Below, in pieces: positions 53,609-62,644 of a stretch of DNA of 64,000 nt. Location of the stretch: NCBI GenBank assembly GCA_964546285.1, contig CAZJJK010000003.1:22646-86645 (forward strand). The letters are read 5' to 3'. Under the pieces are notes generated by a model, which saw nothing but the letters and a program-made list of their open reading frames with translations, did no database searches and was not told the DNA's origin. Position 1 is the stretch's first letter. Each line of letters opens with the position of its first letter. Source of the stretch: CAZJJK01 sp964546285 (GTDB taxonomy: Bacteria; Spirochaetota; Spirochaetia; Treponematales; Breznakiellaceae). Made by a program: the position numbers and the translations under genes.

Positions 53609-54865
53609 GTGGCTGTTTCTTTATTATCGCGAGCTTTTGTAAAGATTCCCTTTTTGTGTATCGTAGCTTTCTCTATTCTTTCATGCGCAAGGTCCGATCA
53701 TCGAACCGCTATACTTTGGACTGATCGGCCTGAATTCGCTGAATATGTGGAGCTGTTCAACGCAGCTCAGTCGCGGTACCGAATAGAGTTGTATTATCGC
53801 GAAAAGCCGGGGCAAGCCTTAGCCAGCACTGAAAAATACCCTGATTTAGTGGTTGGTAGTTGGCTGAAGGGTAGCGCCACCCGCTCTTATTTTAAAAGTC
53901 TCGATTTCTTTTTTGATGATCTATTGTTGGCCAAAACCTCATTTTATTCCAAGCTGCTCGCTCTAGGTTTTATCGATGATAAACAATATCTTCTCCCTGT
54001 CGCTTTTAACATCCCCGCGATCGTTTTTTCACGCGAAAACGCGTCTTTAGTTTCGGGGGCTTTTACTCTAGGTTTAGAGGATATTGCAGCGTTAGGGAAG
54101 GCTTATAACGAAAAGAATGAAGGCTCGTTTGTAAAAATGGGCTTTTCGCCTCGTTGGGATAATGAATTCTTATTTCAAGTGGCTGTTTTATTTGGATCTT
54201 CTTTTCGCGAAGGTGCGCCACTCGCTTGGCAAAGTTCAGCTTTGGAAAAAGCCATAGACTATGTTCATTCTTGGACTATTTCCGCTAACGAGTCTGTTAT
54301 CGCGGAAGATGATTTTCGCTTTAAGTATCTTTACGATCCAGCGGCGAAATTAGCTTCTTCCGGGCGTATCTTGTTTGCGTATATGACCAGCGATGAATTC
54401 TTTACCGTAGCCGCGGATCGCCGTTCGAGTTTGGACTTTCGCTGGCTGGTTCGCGACCAAAATATACCGGTGTCAGAGGCGGCGACCTACTTAGGGGTGT
54501 GTAAGCGGGGCAAGGGCGGTGAGGCGGCGGACGCTTTTATCAAATGGTTCTACCAGGAAGAAACTCAGCGGGAATTATTAGAAAACGCGAAACATTATAG
54601 GACTAGCGATACGGTTTTTGGTATAGCTGGGGGCTTTTCAGCGTTGAGAACCGTAAACGAATATATATATCCGCAATTCTATCCCGGCTTATTAGGTCAT
54701 ATGCCGCCCGCTGATTATTTATTGCCGCCGAATATATTACCTAATGATTGGCTAACACTAAAGCAAAGAGTTGTTCTCCCTTACCTTAACGATCGTTGCG
54801 CTGCTCTGGAAACCACTATCGGCTTGGGCGAGCGAATTCAAGACTGGTATCGCGATCCGCTGTAA
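53609..54865 (+). CDS. ABC-type extracellular solute-binding lipoprotein
   Basis: 418 residues. The signal peptide ends in lipobox ILSC (Cys near residue 26). The mature protein follows the family 1 (maltose/sugar-type) solute-binding pattern: TAILWTDRPEFAEYVELFN, PDLVVGSWLKGS, YLLPVAFNIPAIVFSREN, and a C-terminal AADAFIKWFYQEETQRELL. Ligand unknown; sugar or peptide is typical. No ABC permease or ATPase gene is adjacent, so it is an orphan here. It starts at GTG, leaderless type. Confidence 0.85.
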   Translation: MAVSLLSRAFVKIPFLCIVAFSILSCARSDHRTAILWTDRPEFAEYVELFNAAQSRYRIELYYREKPGQALASTEKYPDLVVGSWLKGSATRSYFKSLDFFFDDLLLAKTSFYSKLLALGFIDDKQYLLPVAFNIPAIVFSRENASLVSGAFTLGLEDIAALGKAYNEKNEGSFVKMGFSPRWDNEFLFQVAVLFGSSFREGAPLAWQSSALEKAIDYVHSWTISANESVIAEDDFRFKYLYDPAAKLASSGRILFAYMTSDEFFTVAADRRSSLDFRWLVRDQNIPVSEAATYLGVCKRGKGGEAADAFIKWFYQEETQRELLENAKHYRTSDTVFGIAGGFSALRTVNEYIYPQFYPGLLGHMPPADYLLPPNILPNDWLTLKQRVVLPYLNDRCAALETTIGLGERIQDWYRDPL

Positions 54866-54921
54866 AAAAATCATAATAATCATACTGTAATCGGCCGATA
54901 GAAAAAGTGGGAGTGCCGATT

Positions 54922-55317
54922 ATGATGTACGGTAACGCTATTATAAGCAATTATCCGACCGCTCATCTGGCTAATGTGTCAGGTGCTACTGGGAAAATGG
55001 TTTTCCCGGTCGTACCCTCTCAATATATCTATTCCCACTTTAAACATGTATCTGGCACGCCAGCCGCTGATGGTAGCCGCGGAATTACGGTCACGAAACT
55101 AAAAGTTCTGGATGTGCTGATAGATCAATTAGCCGAGCTGAAAAAAAAAGGCGATCCAAGTTTTGGCGCGGCAGGTCCGATGAGCGACGAGCGGATAGAC
55201 GCGTTGATTGAGCAATATGAAACACAGATCCGTAGCGCCAGAGCCGCGAGCAGAGCTCTGCCTTATTTGCCCATGCCGTCCGCCCCGGCGGGCGCGGTTT
55301 TTAGCCTGGTAGCCTAG
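54922..55317 (+). CDS. small protein of unknown function
   Basis: 131 residues from the ATG at 54922 (GGGAG 8 nt upstream); a GTG at 54907 is possible. The N-terminal half is beta-like and aromatic (YPTAHLANVSGATGKMVFPV, YIYSHFKHVSGTPA), the second half helical (KLKVLDVLIDQLAELKKKGD, RIDALIEQYETQIRSARA). No signal peptide or membrane segment. No family recognised. It lies 56 bp after the solute-binding protein gene, perhaps cotranscribed. Confidence 0.6.
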   Translation: MMYGNAIISNYPTAHLANVSGATGKMVFPVVPSQYIYSHFKHVSGTPAADGSRGITVTKLKVLDVLIDQLAELKKKGDPSFGAAGPMSDERIDALIEQYETQIRSARAASRALPYLPMPSAPAGAVFSLVA

Positions 55318-55328
55318 TCCAGCTCTTA

Positions 55329-55516
55329 TAGTGTCTCAAAGCTTTGATTTTTCTCAATTCGCGCTTATGGATATTACGTTATAACGTATCGTTGGCGTGT
55401 TACCAGAAGGGAAGGATTTCAAAATAATTATTTGCTTTTGGCGGTGACTTGACTGGAATGTTTTTTACTTAGAGCCTATTGGTTTTTTTTATGAAAATCA
55501 AAGGTTCGAGACACTT
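55329..55516. mobile_element. MITE-like element 2, bounded by terminal inverted repeats
   Basis: Left end TAGTGTCTCAAAGCTTTGAT at 55329; right end, read on the minus strand, AGTGTCTCGAACCTTTGATT from 55515. From GTGT inward 19 of 22 bases agree. Total about 188 bp, no ORF. The left end begins 12 bp after the stop at 55317. Its outer end sits 11 bp before the pckG -35 box. Confidence 0.55.
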
Positions 55517-55526
55517 CAGAGATATC

Positions 55527-55554
55527 TTGACTCTTATTGTAATACTTATTATAC
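55527..55554 (+). promoter_or_regulatory. promoter of pckG
   Basis: TTGACT, 16 bp, TTATAC, giving a leader of about 80 nt. Confidence 0.5.
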
Positions 55555-55638
55555 GGTGGGTTGCGGTATAACGGTCTAATCCGCTCCGTTTTTTTATTCG
55601 GACGGGGACCGGTACTACAAGAGATATAAGGAGCCACC

Positions 55639-57459
55639 ATGAAATTGACCGATCTCAAACATCCAAGCCTGAAGAGCTGGATTGAGGATGCGGCCGCCCT
55701 GATGACCCCGGACGCGATTGAAGTCTGCGACGGTTCGCAAGACGAATATGATCGCATGATAGCGATCGCGGTTGAACGCGGTTTAGCGAAACAGCTGAGC
55801 CCCAAAACCAGACCCGGCTGCGTATTGTTCCGTTCCGATCCTTCAGATGTCGCGCGTGTTGAGAATCGAACCTATATCGCCGCTGCCACCAAGGAGGCGG
55901 CGGGTCCGACGAATAACTGGATCGATCCCGAAGAGCTGAAGAATACCATGCGGGGCCTTTACAAAGCTTGCATGAAAGGGCGGACAATGTATGTTATCCC
56001 CTTTTCCATGGGGCCTGTCGGATCGAATATCGCGAAAATAGGCGTTGAAATTACCGATTCTCCTTATGTTGTCGCTAATATGATTATCATGACTCGAGTC
56101 GGGTCAAAGGTTTTGGACGTGTTGGGAACGACTGGCGAATTTGTTCCTTGCTTCCATTCCGTTGGCAAGCCGCTAGCCGAGGGTGAAAGCGACGGCGATA
56201 AATGGCCCTGCGCGCCGCTTGATAAGAAATATATATCCCATTTCCCTGAGACACGTGAAATATGGTCCTATGGATCCGGTTATGGCGGTAACGCCTTGCT
56301 TGGGAAAAAGTGCCTTGCCCTGAGGATCGCTTCCGCTATCGCCCGTGACGAGGGTTGGCTGGCCGAGCATATGCTGATACTAAAAATAAGCAATCCCGAG
56401 GGGGTTTCCAAGTTTGTCGCAGCCGCCTTCCCATCGGCTTGCGGCAAAACAAACCTGGCTATGCTTGTCCCGACTATCCCCGGTTGGAAGGTTGAAACGG
56501 TAGGCGACGATATCGCCTGGATGAAATTCGGCAAGGATGGCCAGTTGTACGCGATTAACCCGGAAGCGGGCTTTTTCGGCGTGGCTCCTGGCACCTCCAT
56601 GGAATCGAACCCGAACGCCATGCGCTCTATCGAAAAAAACACCATATTCACTAATGTCGCCTTAACTGAGGATAAGGACGTTTGGTGGGAAATGATAGGG
56701 TATGACGCGCCAGGTAAGTTAATTGACTGGACCGGTGAGGAATGGGTTCAGGATAAGGCGAATAAGAGCCAGAAACCGGCAGCCCATCCGAACGCGCGTT
56801 TTACCGCGCCGGCTAATCAGTGTCCCTGTATCGCGCCTGAATGGGAAGACCCGGCGGGCGTACCGATCTCCGCCATATTGTTTGGTGGGCGGCGGCCGCA
56901 CACGATTCCGCTCGTCCATGAGGCCACCGATTGGATGCATGGCGTCTTCATGGGGTCCATTGTCGGGTCGGAAATCACCGCGGCCGCGCTGGATCTTAAG
57001 GTTGGCACCATCCGGCGCGATCCCTTCGCCATGCTACCCTTCTGCGGCTATCATATGGGCGAGTATTTTCGCCATTGGCTGTCCATGGGGAACAAAACCA
57101 GCCCCGACAAATTGCCGAAGATTTTCTTTGTCAACTGGTTCCGAAAAACCGAGGACGGAAAATGGCTGTGGCCGGGGTACGGCGAAAACAGCCGCGTTTT
57201 AGCATGGGTTTTTGATCGTTGCGCGGGTACCGGCAAGGCCGAAAAAACCGCGATCGGCTATGTGCCGACTTTGGACGGCATTACCCGGCCCGCGAGCGTT
57301 TCTGAAGAGGCTATGAAGGAGCTCCTGGCTGTGGATATCGATGGCTGGAAGAAAGAAATCGCCGATGTGCGGGAAAATCATTATCCCAAGTTCGGCGATA
57401 AGCTGCCGAGAGAATTGCTCGGCGAGCTCGACGCGATAGAGAAACGCTTAGCCGAATAG
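55639..57459 (+). CDS. pckG: phosphoenolpyruvate carboxykinase (GTP)
   Basis: 606 residues. It interconverts oxaloacetate and PEP with GTP/GDP; in fermenters it often runs toward oxaloacetate formation and succinate, or in gluconeogenesis. The GTP-type P-loop [13 protein letters not shown] contains the active-site Cys; GDDIAWM is the second kinase motif, [14 protein letters not shown] and FVNWFRK are conserved. Length is typical of the GTP family and distinct from the ATP type. AAGGAG precedes the ATG by 6 nt. A strong terminator follows at 57502. Confidence 0.97.
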   Translation: MKLTDLKHPSLKSWIEDAAALMTPDAIEVCDGSQDEYDRMIAIAVERGLAKQLSPKTRPGCVLFRSDPSDVARVENRTYIAAATKEAAGPTNNWIDPEELKNTMRGLYKACMKGRTMYVIPFSMGPVGSNIAKIGVEITDSPYVVANMIIMTRVGSKVLDVLGTTGEFVPCFHSVGKPLAEGESDGDKWPCAPLDKKYISHFPETREIWSYGSGYGGNALLGKKCLALRIASAIARDEGWLAEHMLILKISNPEGVSKFVAAAFPSACGKTNLAMLVPTIPGWKVETVGDDIAWMKFGKDGQLYAINPEAGFFGVAPGTSMESNPNAMRSIEKNTIFTNVALTEDKDVWWEMIGYDAPGKLIDWTGEEWVQDKANKSQKPAAHPNARFTAPANQCPCIAPEWEDPAGVPISAILFGGRRPHTIPLVHEATDWMHGVFMGSIVGSEITAAALDLKVGTIRRDPFAMLPFCGYHMGEYFRHWLSMGNKTSPDKLPKIFFVNWFRKTEDGKWLWPGYGENSRVLAWVFDRCAGTGKAEKTAIGYVPTLDGITRPASVSEEAMKELLAVDIDGWKKEIADVRENHYPKFGDKLPRELLGELDAIEKRLAE

Positions 57460-57501
57460 GCCCGCGGCGGATTTTTCTCCGCTTCGCGCATAGACTGAAC
57501 G

Positions 57502-57526
57502 AGCCGCGGCGAAAGCCGCGGCTTTT
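57502..57526 (+). terminator. rho-independent terminator of pckG
   Basis: Perfect 9-bp stem AGCCGCGGC-GAAA-GCCGCGGCT followed by TTT, with further Ts. Confidence 0.8.
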
Positions 57527-57530
57527 GTTG

Positions 57531-57536
57531 TATAAT
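57531..57536 (+). promoter_or_regulatory. -10 box before the GatC-like gene
   Basis: Perfect TATAAT, 7 nt before the ATG at 57544. The -35 position would fall inside the pckG terminator hairpin and shows no consensus. Confidence 0.35.
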
Positions 57537-57543
57537 GGAACTC

Positions 57544-58899
57544 ATGGACATACTTAAGAACGCGTTAGATTGGTTTTTTTCCTTTAAGGCCTTCGTCATG
57601 CTACCGGTATTGTTTCTGGCGATCGCCTTAATAGCTCGGATGAAATTGGGCCAGGCTCTTATGAACGCCTTAAAAATTGGCGCTGGCTTTGCCGGAATCT
57701 TCATGATCTTTGATATCTTTCTTGGAATATTGAAACCTGCCGTAGCGGCTATGGCTGTCTCCCGAGGCTTTGATTTTCCGGTAGTGGACGCCGGTTGGCC
57801 GCCTTTAGCGGCGATTACCTGGTCCTCTTGGATAGCGCCAGCCTCCATCGTGTTGGTGATCGCCGCCAATTTACTAATGGTGGCTACAAAAACTACCTCG
57901 GTCCTTTATATCGATATATGGAATTATTGGCATTTTGCCCTAATTGGCTCGCTTCTGCTTTCGGTTGGGGCACATCCGGCTGTCGCTTTAGGCGCTACGG
58001 TGTTCGCGGCTGTTATGGTGATCAAGGCGGCCGAGTGGTCTGGCCCATATGTGGAAAAGGAAACCGGCATCACCGGGGTGGCGGTTAGTCCTCTTACCGT
58101 CGCCGGCTTTTTACCTTGGGCCGCCTTAGCCGATAAAACGCTTGGCGCCATCCCAATGATAAGAAAATTGCGTTGGGATCCTTCACGCGGCAAGGGCTGG
58201 TTGTCCAAGATAGGGGATCCCATGCTGATCGGGTTTGTTCTCGGTCTTTTTTTCGGTATTTTAGCCGGCTATGGCTTTAGAGAGACGGCTGAAATGGCGG
58301 TTAAGATCGCGGCTGTTATGTTTATTTTGCCGCGTTGCGGCGCGTTAATCGGCGAGGGGACGGGAGCCATTTCCTCCGCTACCCAGCTGAGGCTCGCTCC
58401 GCTATTTGGCGGCCGAAAACTTCTTATCGCTATGGATACGGGTTTTCTGCTAAAAAACCCCTCGGTAATGGTCTCAGGTTTGGTTTTAATGCCCATTAGC
58501 CTGATTGTGGCTTTTATTCTTCCGGGAAATAAGGTTTTGCCGGCTGGCGATCTTCCGAATCTAATGTCGGTTATGTCTGTAATAACGATAGTCTGCGGCG
58601 GTAATGTTTTACGCTCGCTTATAATAGCTCTACCCATAGTCGTGGCCTTCCTGTATGCCGCTACCGCGCTCGCGCCGCTCATTACCGAGCTGGCTGTAAA
58701 AGCGGGCGCGCTTGAAGGCGGGGCTGGTCTTGTAAGCTCTTTTACCGATGGCGGCAATCCCCTGCGCTGGTGGATTTTTGAGCTGTTCCGCCTAACGCCC
58801 TGGGCTCTAATCCTTTGCGTCCCGATTCTTGCCCTTTGGTATTACGCTTCTCGCCAAAGCGCTATAAGCGCGCGAAGCCTTTCGGGCAAAGCCACATAA
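57544..58899 (+). CDS. PTS EIIC component, galactitol (GatC) family
   Basis: 451 residues with about ten or more transmembrane segments. It matches GatC-type EIIC: LIARMKLGQALMNALKIGAG with a GFAGIF segment, STTSVLYID-type middle loop (TKTTSVLYIDIWNYWHF), VAGFLPWAALADKTLGAIP, and the substrate-site region FTDGGNPLRWW near the C terminus. It transports and, with EIIA and EIIB, phosphorylates galactitol or a related polyol or sugar. No EIIA, EIIB or polyol dehydrogenase is in the window. I chose ATG 57544, 7 nt after TATAAT; ATG 57535 overlaps that box. Confidence 0.85.
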   Translation: MDILKNALDWFFSFKAFVMLPVLFLAIALIARMKLGQALMNALKIGAGFAGIFMIFDIFLGILKPAVAAMAVSRGFDFPVVDAGWPPLAAITWSSWIAPASIVLVIAANLLMVATKTTSVLYIDIWNYWHFALIGSLLLSVGAHPAVALGATVFAAVMVIKAAEWSGPYVEKETGITGVAVSPLTVAGFLPWAALADKTLGAIPMIRKLRWDPSRGKGWLSKIGDPMLIGFVLGLFFGILAGYGFRETAEMAVKIAAVMFILPRCGALIGEGTGAISSATQLRLAPLFGGRKLLIAMDTGFLLKNPSVMVSGLVLMPISLIVAFILPGNKVLPAGDLPNLMSVMSVITIVCGGNVLRSLIIALPIVVAFLYAATALAPLITELAVKAGALEGGAGLVSSFTDGGNPLRWWIFELFRLTPWALILCVPILALWYYASRQSAISARSLSGKAT

Positions 58900-58909
58900 T
58901 GTAAACGCT

Positions 58910-58940
58910 AAAAAAAACCGTCCGGCTTTAGCCGGACGGT
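58910..58940 (-). terminator. rho-independent terminator of the lipoprotein operon
   Basis: Perfect 10-bp stem ACCGTCCGGC with a 4-nt loop, followed on the minus strand by eight Ts. It lies 22 bp after the stop at 58963; it may also act weakly on the convergent GatC-like transcript. Confidence 0.85.
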
Positions 58941-58962
58941 AACGCGCGACGCGTGAAGGCGT

Positions 58963-60456
58963 TTAGGGTAGGCTAGCCGCCAGATCCTCGCCGATGGTTT
59001 TTTGTCCTAACTGACGGCGGGCGGCGTCGGCGGCTTCTTCCTCGCTGGAAGCGACGGCCGGGACCTGTTTCACCGACGAGTAGAGGAGCCGACCGGTCGC
59101 GAGCTCCACGACCTTTATCTCCGCGGATACGGTCACGATTTTTTGGGTTTTATCATCCTTAACAGACAGGATTCGGGTAGTACCGTAGGCAAAGCGTTCG
59201 GCGTCAGGCAGAGAAGCCTGGGCTACCTCAAAGATAGCCGTATCGTTGCGGCTCATAACCACATCAGGCGCTAGAGGCGCCGCCTTAACCTTGAAGCCAT
59301 TGCCGGACAGAGTCTGAAGCAAGGCCGATGTAGTAGTGCCGATACTGGCGCCGCCCCAGCTGTCGATATCGACAATCAGCACGGAGGTAGGGATATCGCG
59401 GGCCATGGAGATAATTTCGTATTCAATGCTTACCCGTTTACCGGAAATTTCATCCTCAAGACCCGCTACCATGGATTGGTATTTGGATGGAACGTCAAAC
59501 AGCGGTTCGGTCGCTGATGAAAGATCCAGCCGTATGGTAAGGTTGAATTTGCCGACGAAATTCGGCGTTGGGTGGTCAAAATCGATATAGCCATCGGCGT
59601 CTGAGGTAAGCGACGCGTTCTTGGTGGACATCTTACCGTTCGCTAGTTTGGTTTGATGCGTTACAATAACGGGGACCCCTTTTAAGCCCCTGCCGTCCGC
59701 GCTCGCCTTGGCCTGGAATTTGGCGGGGAAGGGGACGCCACTTGAAGTCTGGAGACGATCAGTTAACTTCTCAATGCCAATTTTAGCGACGGCTCCCTTG
59801 GCCGCGTTGATATTTCGCTCAAACTTAATATCGGCGTTGTCCACATCCGAACCGGAAGCGGCGGCAGCGGCCTCTATGAATTTGCGAGTCGCGCCGATAA
59901 AATCACCCGAGGCTAAAAGCTCTTTGCCTTCGGCTTCCGGAATGGCGACAGCGTCAAACTTTTCCTGGAAGGCCGCCGCGATGCGGTTTTTTTCCTTTTC
60001 GAGATCCTTCGTTATATAACGGCTAAGTATATAGACCGTGATATCGTCACGTCCTTCGGCGACGTATTTTTCAACGACTTGAAAGCCAGAAATACGCCCA
60101 GTTGCGCTGGAGCTTACCGTTTGAACCATATCGGCTTGAAAGGAGTCAAGAGTCGCCTTTGCTGTCGCCGTCGATTCTGATGTAACCGTTACACCCATAT
60201 ACCGGACGATTTCCGATATAAGCATATTGGTGGCGTCATCCGTAGCTCTGGCGGTTTGTCCCGAGGGCGCTCCAGCATACCCGACAAAATAAGTGTAGGT
60301 CCCGTCCGGAGCCGGCGTCTGAAGAGTCCACCCTGGCGCGGTTTTTTGAGCGGCTGGTGGCGGCGCGCTGGCGCAGGCGGCTATGCCGAACGCGGCGAGA
60401 GCCACTATTCCTATAATAAGCGTTTTCCGAGCGGCGTCGGTAATCGTACGGACCAT
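58963..60456 (-). CDS. lipoprotein with LPP20-like and CsgG/LpoB-like domains
   Basis: 497 residues from the ATG at 60456 (GGAGGG four nt upstream; the ATG at 60468 would contain it). Lipobox AAC follows a hydrophobic IIGIVALAAFGIA. About 45-180 resembles LPP20: APGWTLQ, TYFVGYAGA, repeated Ala-rich helix, ITVYILSRYI. The last about 150 residues resemble the CsgG/LpoB alpha-beta fold: TSVLIVDIDSWGGAS, APDVVMSRNDTAIFEVAQAS, AEIKVVELATGRLLYSSVKQ, EEAADAARRQLGQK. Both calls are by pattern and tentative. Outer-membrane lipoprotein, third of a trio. Confidence 0.72.
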   Translation of the reverse strand: MVRTITDAARKTLIIGIVALAAFGIAACASAPPPAAQKTAPGWTLQTPAPDGTYTYFVGYAGAPSGQTARATDDATNMLISEIVRYMGVTVTSESTATAKATLDSFQADMVQTVSSSATGRISGFQVVEKYVAEGRDDITVYILSRYITKDLEKEKNRIAAAFQEKFDAVAIPEAEGKELLASGDFIGATRKFIEAAAAASGSDVDNADIKFERNINAAKGAVAKIGIEKLTDRLQTSSGVPFPAKFQAKASADGRGLKGVPVIVTHQTKLANGKMSTKNASLTSDADGYIDFDHPTPNFVGKFNLTIRLDLSSATEPLFDVPSKYQSMVAGLEDEISGKRVSIEYEIISMARDIPTSVLIVDIDSWGGASIGTTTSALLQTLSGNGFKVKAAPLAPDVVMSRNDTAIFEVAQASLPDAERFAYGTTRILSVKDDKTQKIVTVSAEIKVVELATGRLLYSSVKQVPAVASSEEEAADAARRQLGQKTIGEDLAASLP

Positions 60457-60479
60457 CTGGCCCTCCATGGTAAAAGAAA

Positions 60480-60602
60480 CGGGCGGCTATCCCCGAAGGG
60501 CGCCGCCCGCTTAAAATCTGAAAGCTAAACCGCGCGGATCGGACGACGCCCGGCGTCCGCGCGGAAGGGAAATGATTCGTGAAAGAATCCGTCTTTCACG
60601 AA
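60480..60602. other. hairpin-rich spacer between two lipoprotein genes
   Basis: Three strong inverted repeats in 125 bp: CGGGCGGC/GCCGCCCG (60480-60487 and 60502-60509), CCGCGCGGA/TCCGCGCGG (about 60533-60575), and TTCGTGAAAGA/TCTTTCACGAA (60576-60586 and 60592-60602). None has a good T run on the minus strand. They may act as mRNA processing or stabilising structures within the operon. Confidence 0.55.
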
Positions 60603-60615
60603 ACGCCCTATATGC

Positions 60616-61293
60616 TTAGAACCCCTCGTAGAACGATTCTTTGACGCGGTCGACCGCTGTCTGCTGTTCTTTGGTTAAAGGCTTGTCAACGACGACGCCG
60701 TCAAGCACGCGCTGTAACTGTGTTTCCAAGGCTTCCTTGCTGATAGTCGTCAGTACATAGTAATCATAGACGACCCGGTCTTCTGTCTTCCCGTCGGGTT
60801 TGTAATAGCGCTTGTAGACCCAGAAATCCGAATCTTTGCGGGCGCCGGAGAAGTCGGCTTCGGAGACGCTCTTCACGACATTTTCGAAATAGCGGCCAAA
60901 CTCGTCGTCCGGGCTGCCAACCGCCGCGCCAGCGAACTTAGCCTGAACGCGGGTGCTGATAAGTCTGGACATTTCCTGGGCAACGTTAAAGCCTTGCGCC
61001 CATAAGCGGAGGGCGTTCAAATTGGTGCCGGAATCTTCACCAACAAAAACGTATGAATCCTTGAATTTATCTAAGGCTTCCACACCGCTGTTGCCGCTTT
61101 CGATATAAATCTGCACCCATTCGGGTATGTCACCGCCAATGCCGCTGGCCTTATGTTCGATAACTTCCATCTTTACCGCGGGAGCGGCCGTCATGGGGGC
61201 GGCGGTCGGTTCGGTCTTAGCGGGGGCGCTGGCGCAGCCGATCGCGGTTAACGCGAGGGCCACAAGACTCAACACGATGATAATTTTTTTCAC
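60616..61293 (-). CDS. LPP20-family-like lipoprotein
   Basis: 225 residues, starting at GTG with AGGAGG five nt upstream. Signal peptide with lipobox IGCASAPAK (Cys20). The LPP20-like pattern is IPEWVQIYI, DSYVFVGEDSGTN, a long helix ending SRLISTRVQAKF, and a closing VVYDYYVLTTISKEAL. LPP20 proteins are outer-membrane lipoproteins first known in Helicobacter; the related FlgP is a flagellar basal-disk protein. Function here unknown. Middle gene of a three-lipoprotein operon. Confidence 0.75.
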   Translation of the reverse strand: MKKIIIVLSLVALALTAIGCASAPAKTEPTAAPMTAAPAVKMEVIEHKASGIGGDIPEWVQIYIESGNSGVEALDKFKDSYVFVGEDSGTNLNALRLWAQGFNVAQEMSRLISTRVQAKFAGAAVGSPDDEFGRYFENVVKSVSEADFSGARKDSDFWVYKRYYKPDGKTEDRVVYDYYVLTTISKEALETQLQRVLDGVVVDKPLTKEQQTAVDRVKESFYEGF

Positions 61294-61391
61294 AAAATCC
61301 TCCTGAACGCGATGTTTAGCGCGTACTTATGCTACGGGGCGACGCCCCTTAATTTTTCGGCCATCGCAAAGGATGTCCGTTGGAACCATAA

Positions 61392-62492
61392 TCAATTGCC
61401 CGTATTGAAGGTGATTGTTTTACCCCTGGTATATACCCAATACGCGCTTTCCATGCCGGGCGTCTTTTCGAACGCCAGATAGCATGCGTCTTCCAGGTCC
61501 GCCAAGGTGCCAAACATATATACGTCCATCACAGTCTGGTCAGCCGCGCTCGGTCCCATCACGATCTCGCGTACCCTGGAACGGATATTGCGGCGGAAGG
61601 TGGAGACGGCACGCGAGTCGGCGGTGCTCTGCAGAATTAGCTGGTAGCGTATGCCGTTGGCGTAGCGATTGCGCAATACTGTTGTGGAATCCTTTATAAT
61701 CCGCGGCATGAATTGCGCGGTGCCGGCCGTCAACGCGTTCAACAGGGCATCATCCTCCGACGAGGTGCTGAAAGAGCGGTCGGTTCTATACGTAATAGAA
61801 CCAAGGAGCTCGGCGGTGGACGGATCATACATATTGGCCGCGAAATTAGCCTCGCCATAATGCTTGTTGCCGTCGGAGAAAGACCGGGGAACCGCGTCTA
61901 ATTCCACATAGACATCGGCGCCTAACTTCTGGGCGATGTATTGAGTCAAGCTCATCGCCTGTCCGGCTTCAGCCTCATAAGCTGTGCGCTGATCTTCCAT
62001 ATTCTTCTGCACCTGGTCATAATGTACCACGTCGTAGCCTTGTTTCAGGAGATGTTCGTTACCTTTTGTCAGAATCATACGAGCTTGAAAATCGGTAACG
62101 CCGGAGCCTTCCTTAAGAACCATCATGTATTTAAGACGTTTCAAGTAGGCTTCAAAAAACTGCTTTTCCTTAGCCGTAATACCGATAGCTACCTCTTCCT
62201 CTTCGGTTGTGGTGGTTATAACATCCTCCGCCGGCTCAGCTGTGGCTGAATCGGTAGCGGCCGACGTTGGCGCGGGCGATGCGGTCGCCGGTTTTGGGGT
62301 GCCCATCTCCCCTTTCACCAATTCTTCAGCTCTGGCGCGCGCTGACGATGTGGTTGGGGCGGCAGGGGAAACTGCCGCCTGCGCTATTTCCTGGCTGGCT
62401 GGCGCGGGTGCTGGAGCCGAGGCGCAGGAAGTGAAAAACAACGCCGCCGTGATAATGGCGGCGGAGAGCATGACGCTTCTCCTATTAAACAT
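61392..62492 (-). CDS. lipoprotein with LpoB-like C-terminal domain
   Basis: 366 residues from the ATG at 62492; AGGAGG lies six nt upstream but directly abuts the alternative ATG at 62498. Lipobox TSCASAP after LSAAIITAALFF. Residues of about 25-85 are a Pro/Ala/Thr/Ser-rich linker. The rest is an alpha-beta domain (ARMILTKGNEHLLKQGYDV, YIAQKLGADVYVELDAVPR, NFAANMYDPSTAELLGSITY) that recalls LpoB/TolB-N-like folds, followed by a second small domain. No enzyme motif. First gene of the trio. Confidence 0.7.
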   Translation of the reverse strand: MFNRRSVMLSAAIITAALFFTSCASAPAPAPASQEIAQAAVSPAAPTTSSARARAEELVKGEMGTPKPATASPAPTSAATDSATAEPAEDVITTTTEEEEVAIGITAKEKQFFEAYLKRLKYMMVLKEGSGVTDFQARMILTKGNEHLLKQGYDVVHYDQVQKNMEDQRTAYEAEAGQAMSLTQYIAQKLGADVYVELDAVPRSFSDGNKHYGEANFAANMYDPSTAELLGSITYRTDRSFSTSSEDDALLNALTAGTAQFMPRIIKDSTTVLRNRYANGIRYQLILQSTADSRAVSTFRRNIRSRVREIVMGPSAADQTVMDVYMFGTLADLEDACYLAFEKTPGMESAYWVYTRGKTITFNTGN

Positions 62493-62531
62493 GAACATCC
62501 TCCTCGGGATCATCTACTAACAATTTAGTAC

Positions 62532-62559
62532 ATCATACAAAAAATTTCCAAGAACTCAA
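62532..62559 (-). promoter_or_regulatory. promoter of the lipoprotein trio
   Basis: On the minus strand, TTGAGT, 16 bp, TATGAT, about 40 nt before the ATG at 62492. Confidence 0.45.
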
Positions 62560-62632
62560 GATTATTTAAGGTGAAAGCTTAGTTATTACATATAAATTTA
62601 ATGTACGCTATCAAGAGTTACCCCTTTAGTGT

Positions 62633-62638
62633 TAGTCT
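62633..62638 (+). promoter_or_regulatory. -10 box before 62645
   Basis: TAGTCT, 6 nt before the ATG. There is no Shine-Dalgarno; the -35 is weak. Confidence 0.35.
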
Positions 62639-62644
62639 AGCGCT

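Larger units (their letters stand above)
55318..55638. other. 321-bp intergenic region before pckG
   Basis: Holds the inverted-repeat element 55329-55516, including an internal 12-bp palindrome ACGTTATAACGT, then the pckG promoter at 55527-55554 and an 85-nt leader with the AAGGAG site. Nothing else is recognised. Confidence 0.6.

Noticed and set aside
62209..62520. 103-codon plus-strand frame, Ala-rich
   Set aside because: Antisense shadow of the Pro/Ala/Thr linker and signal peptide of the lipoprotein gene.
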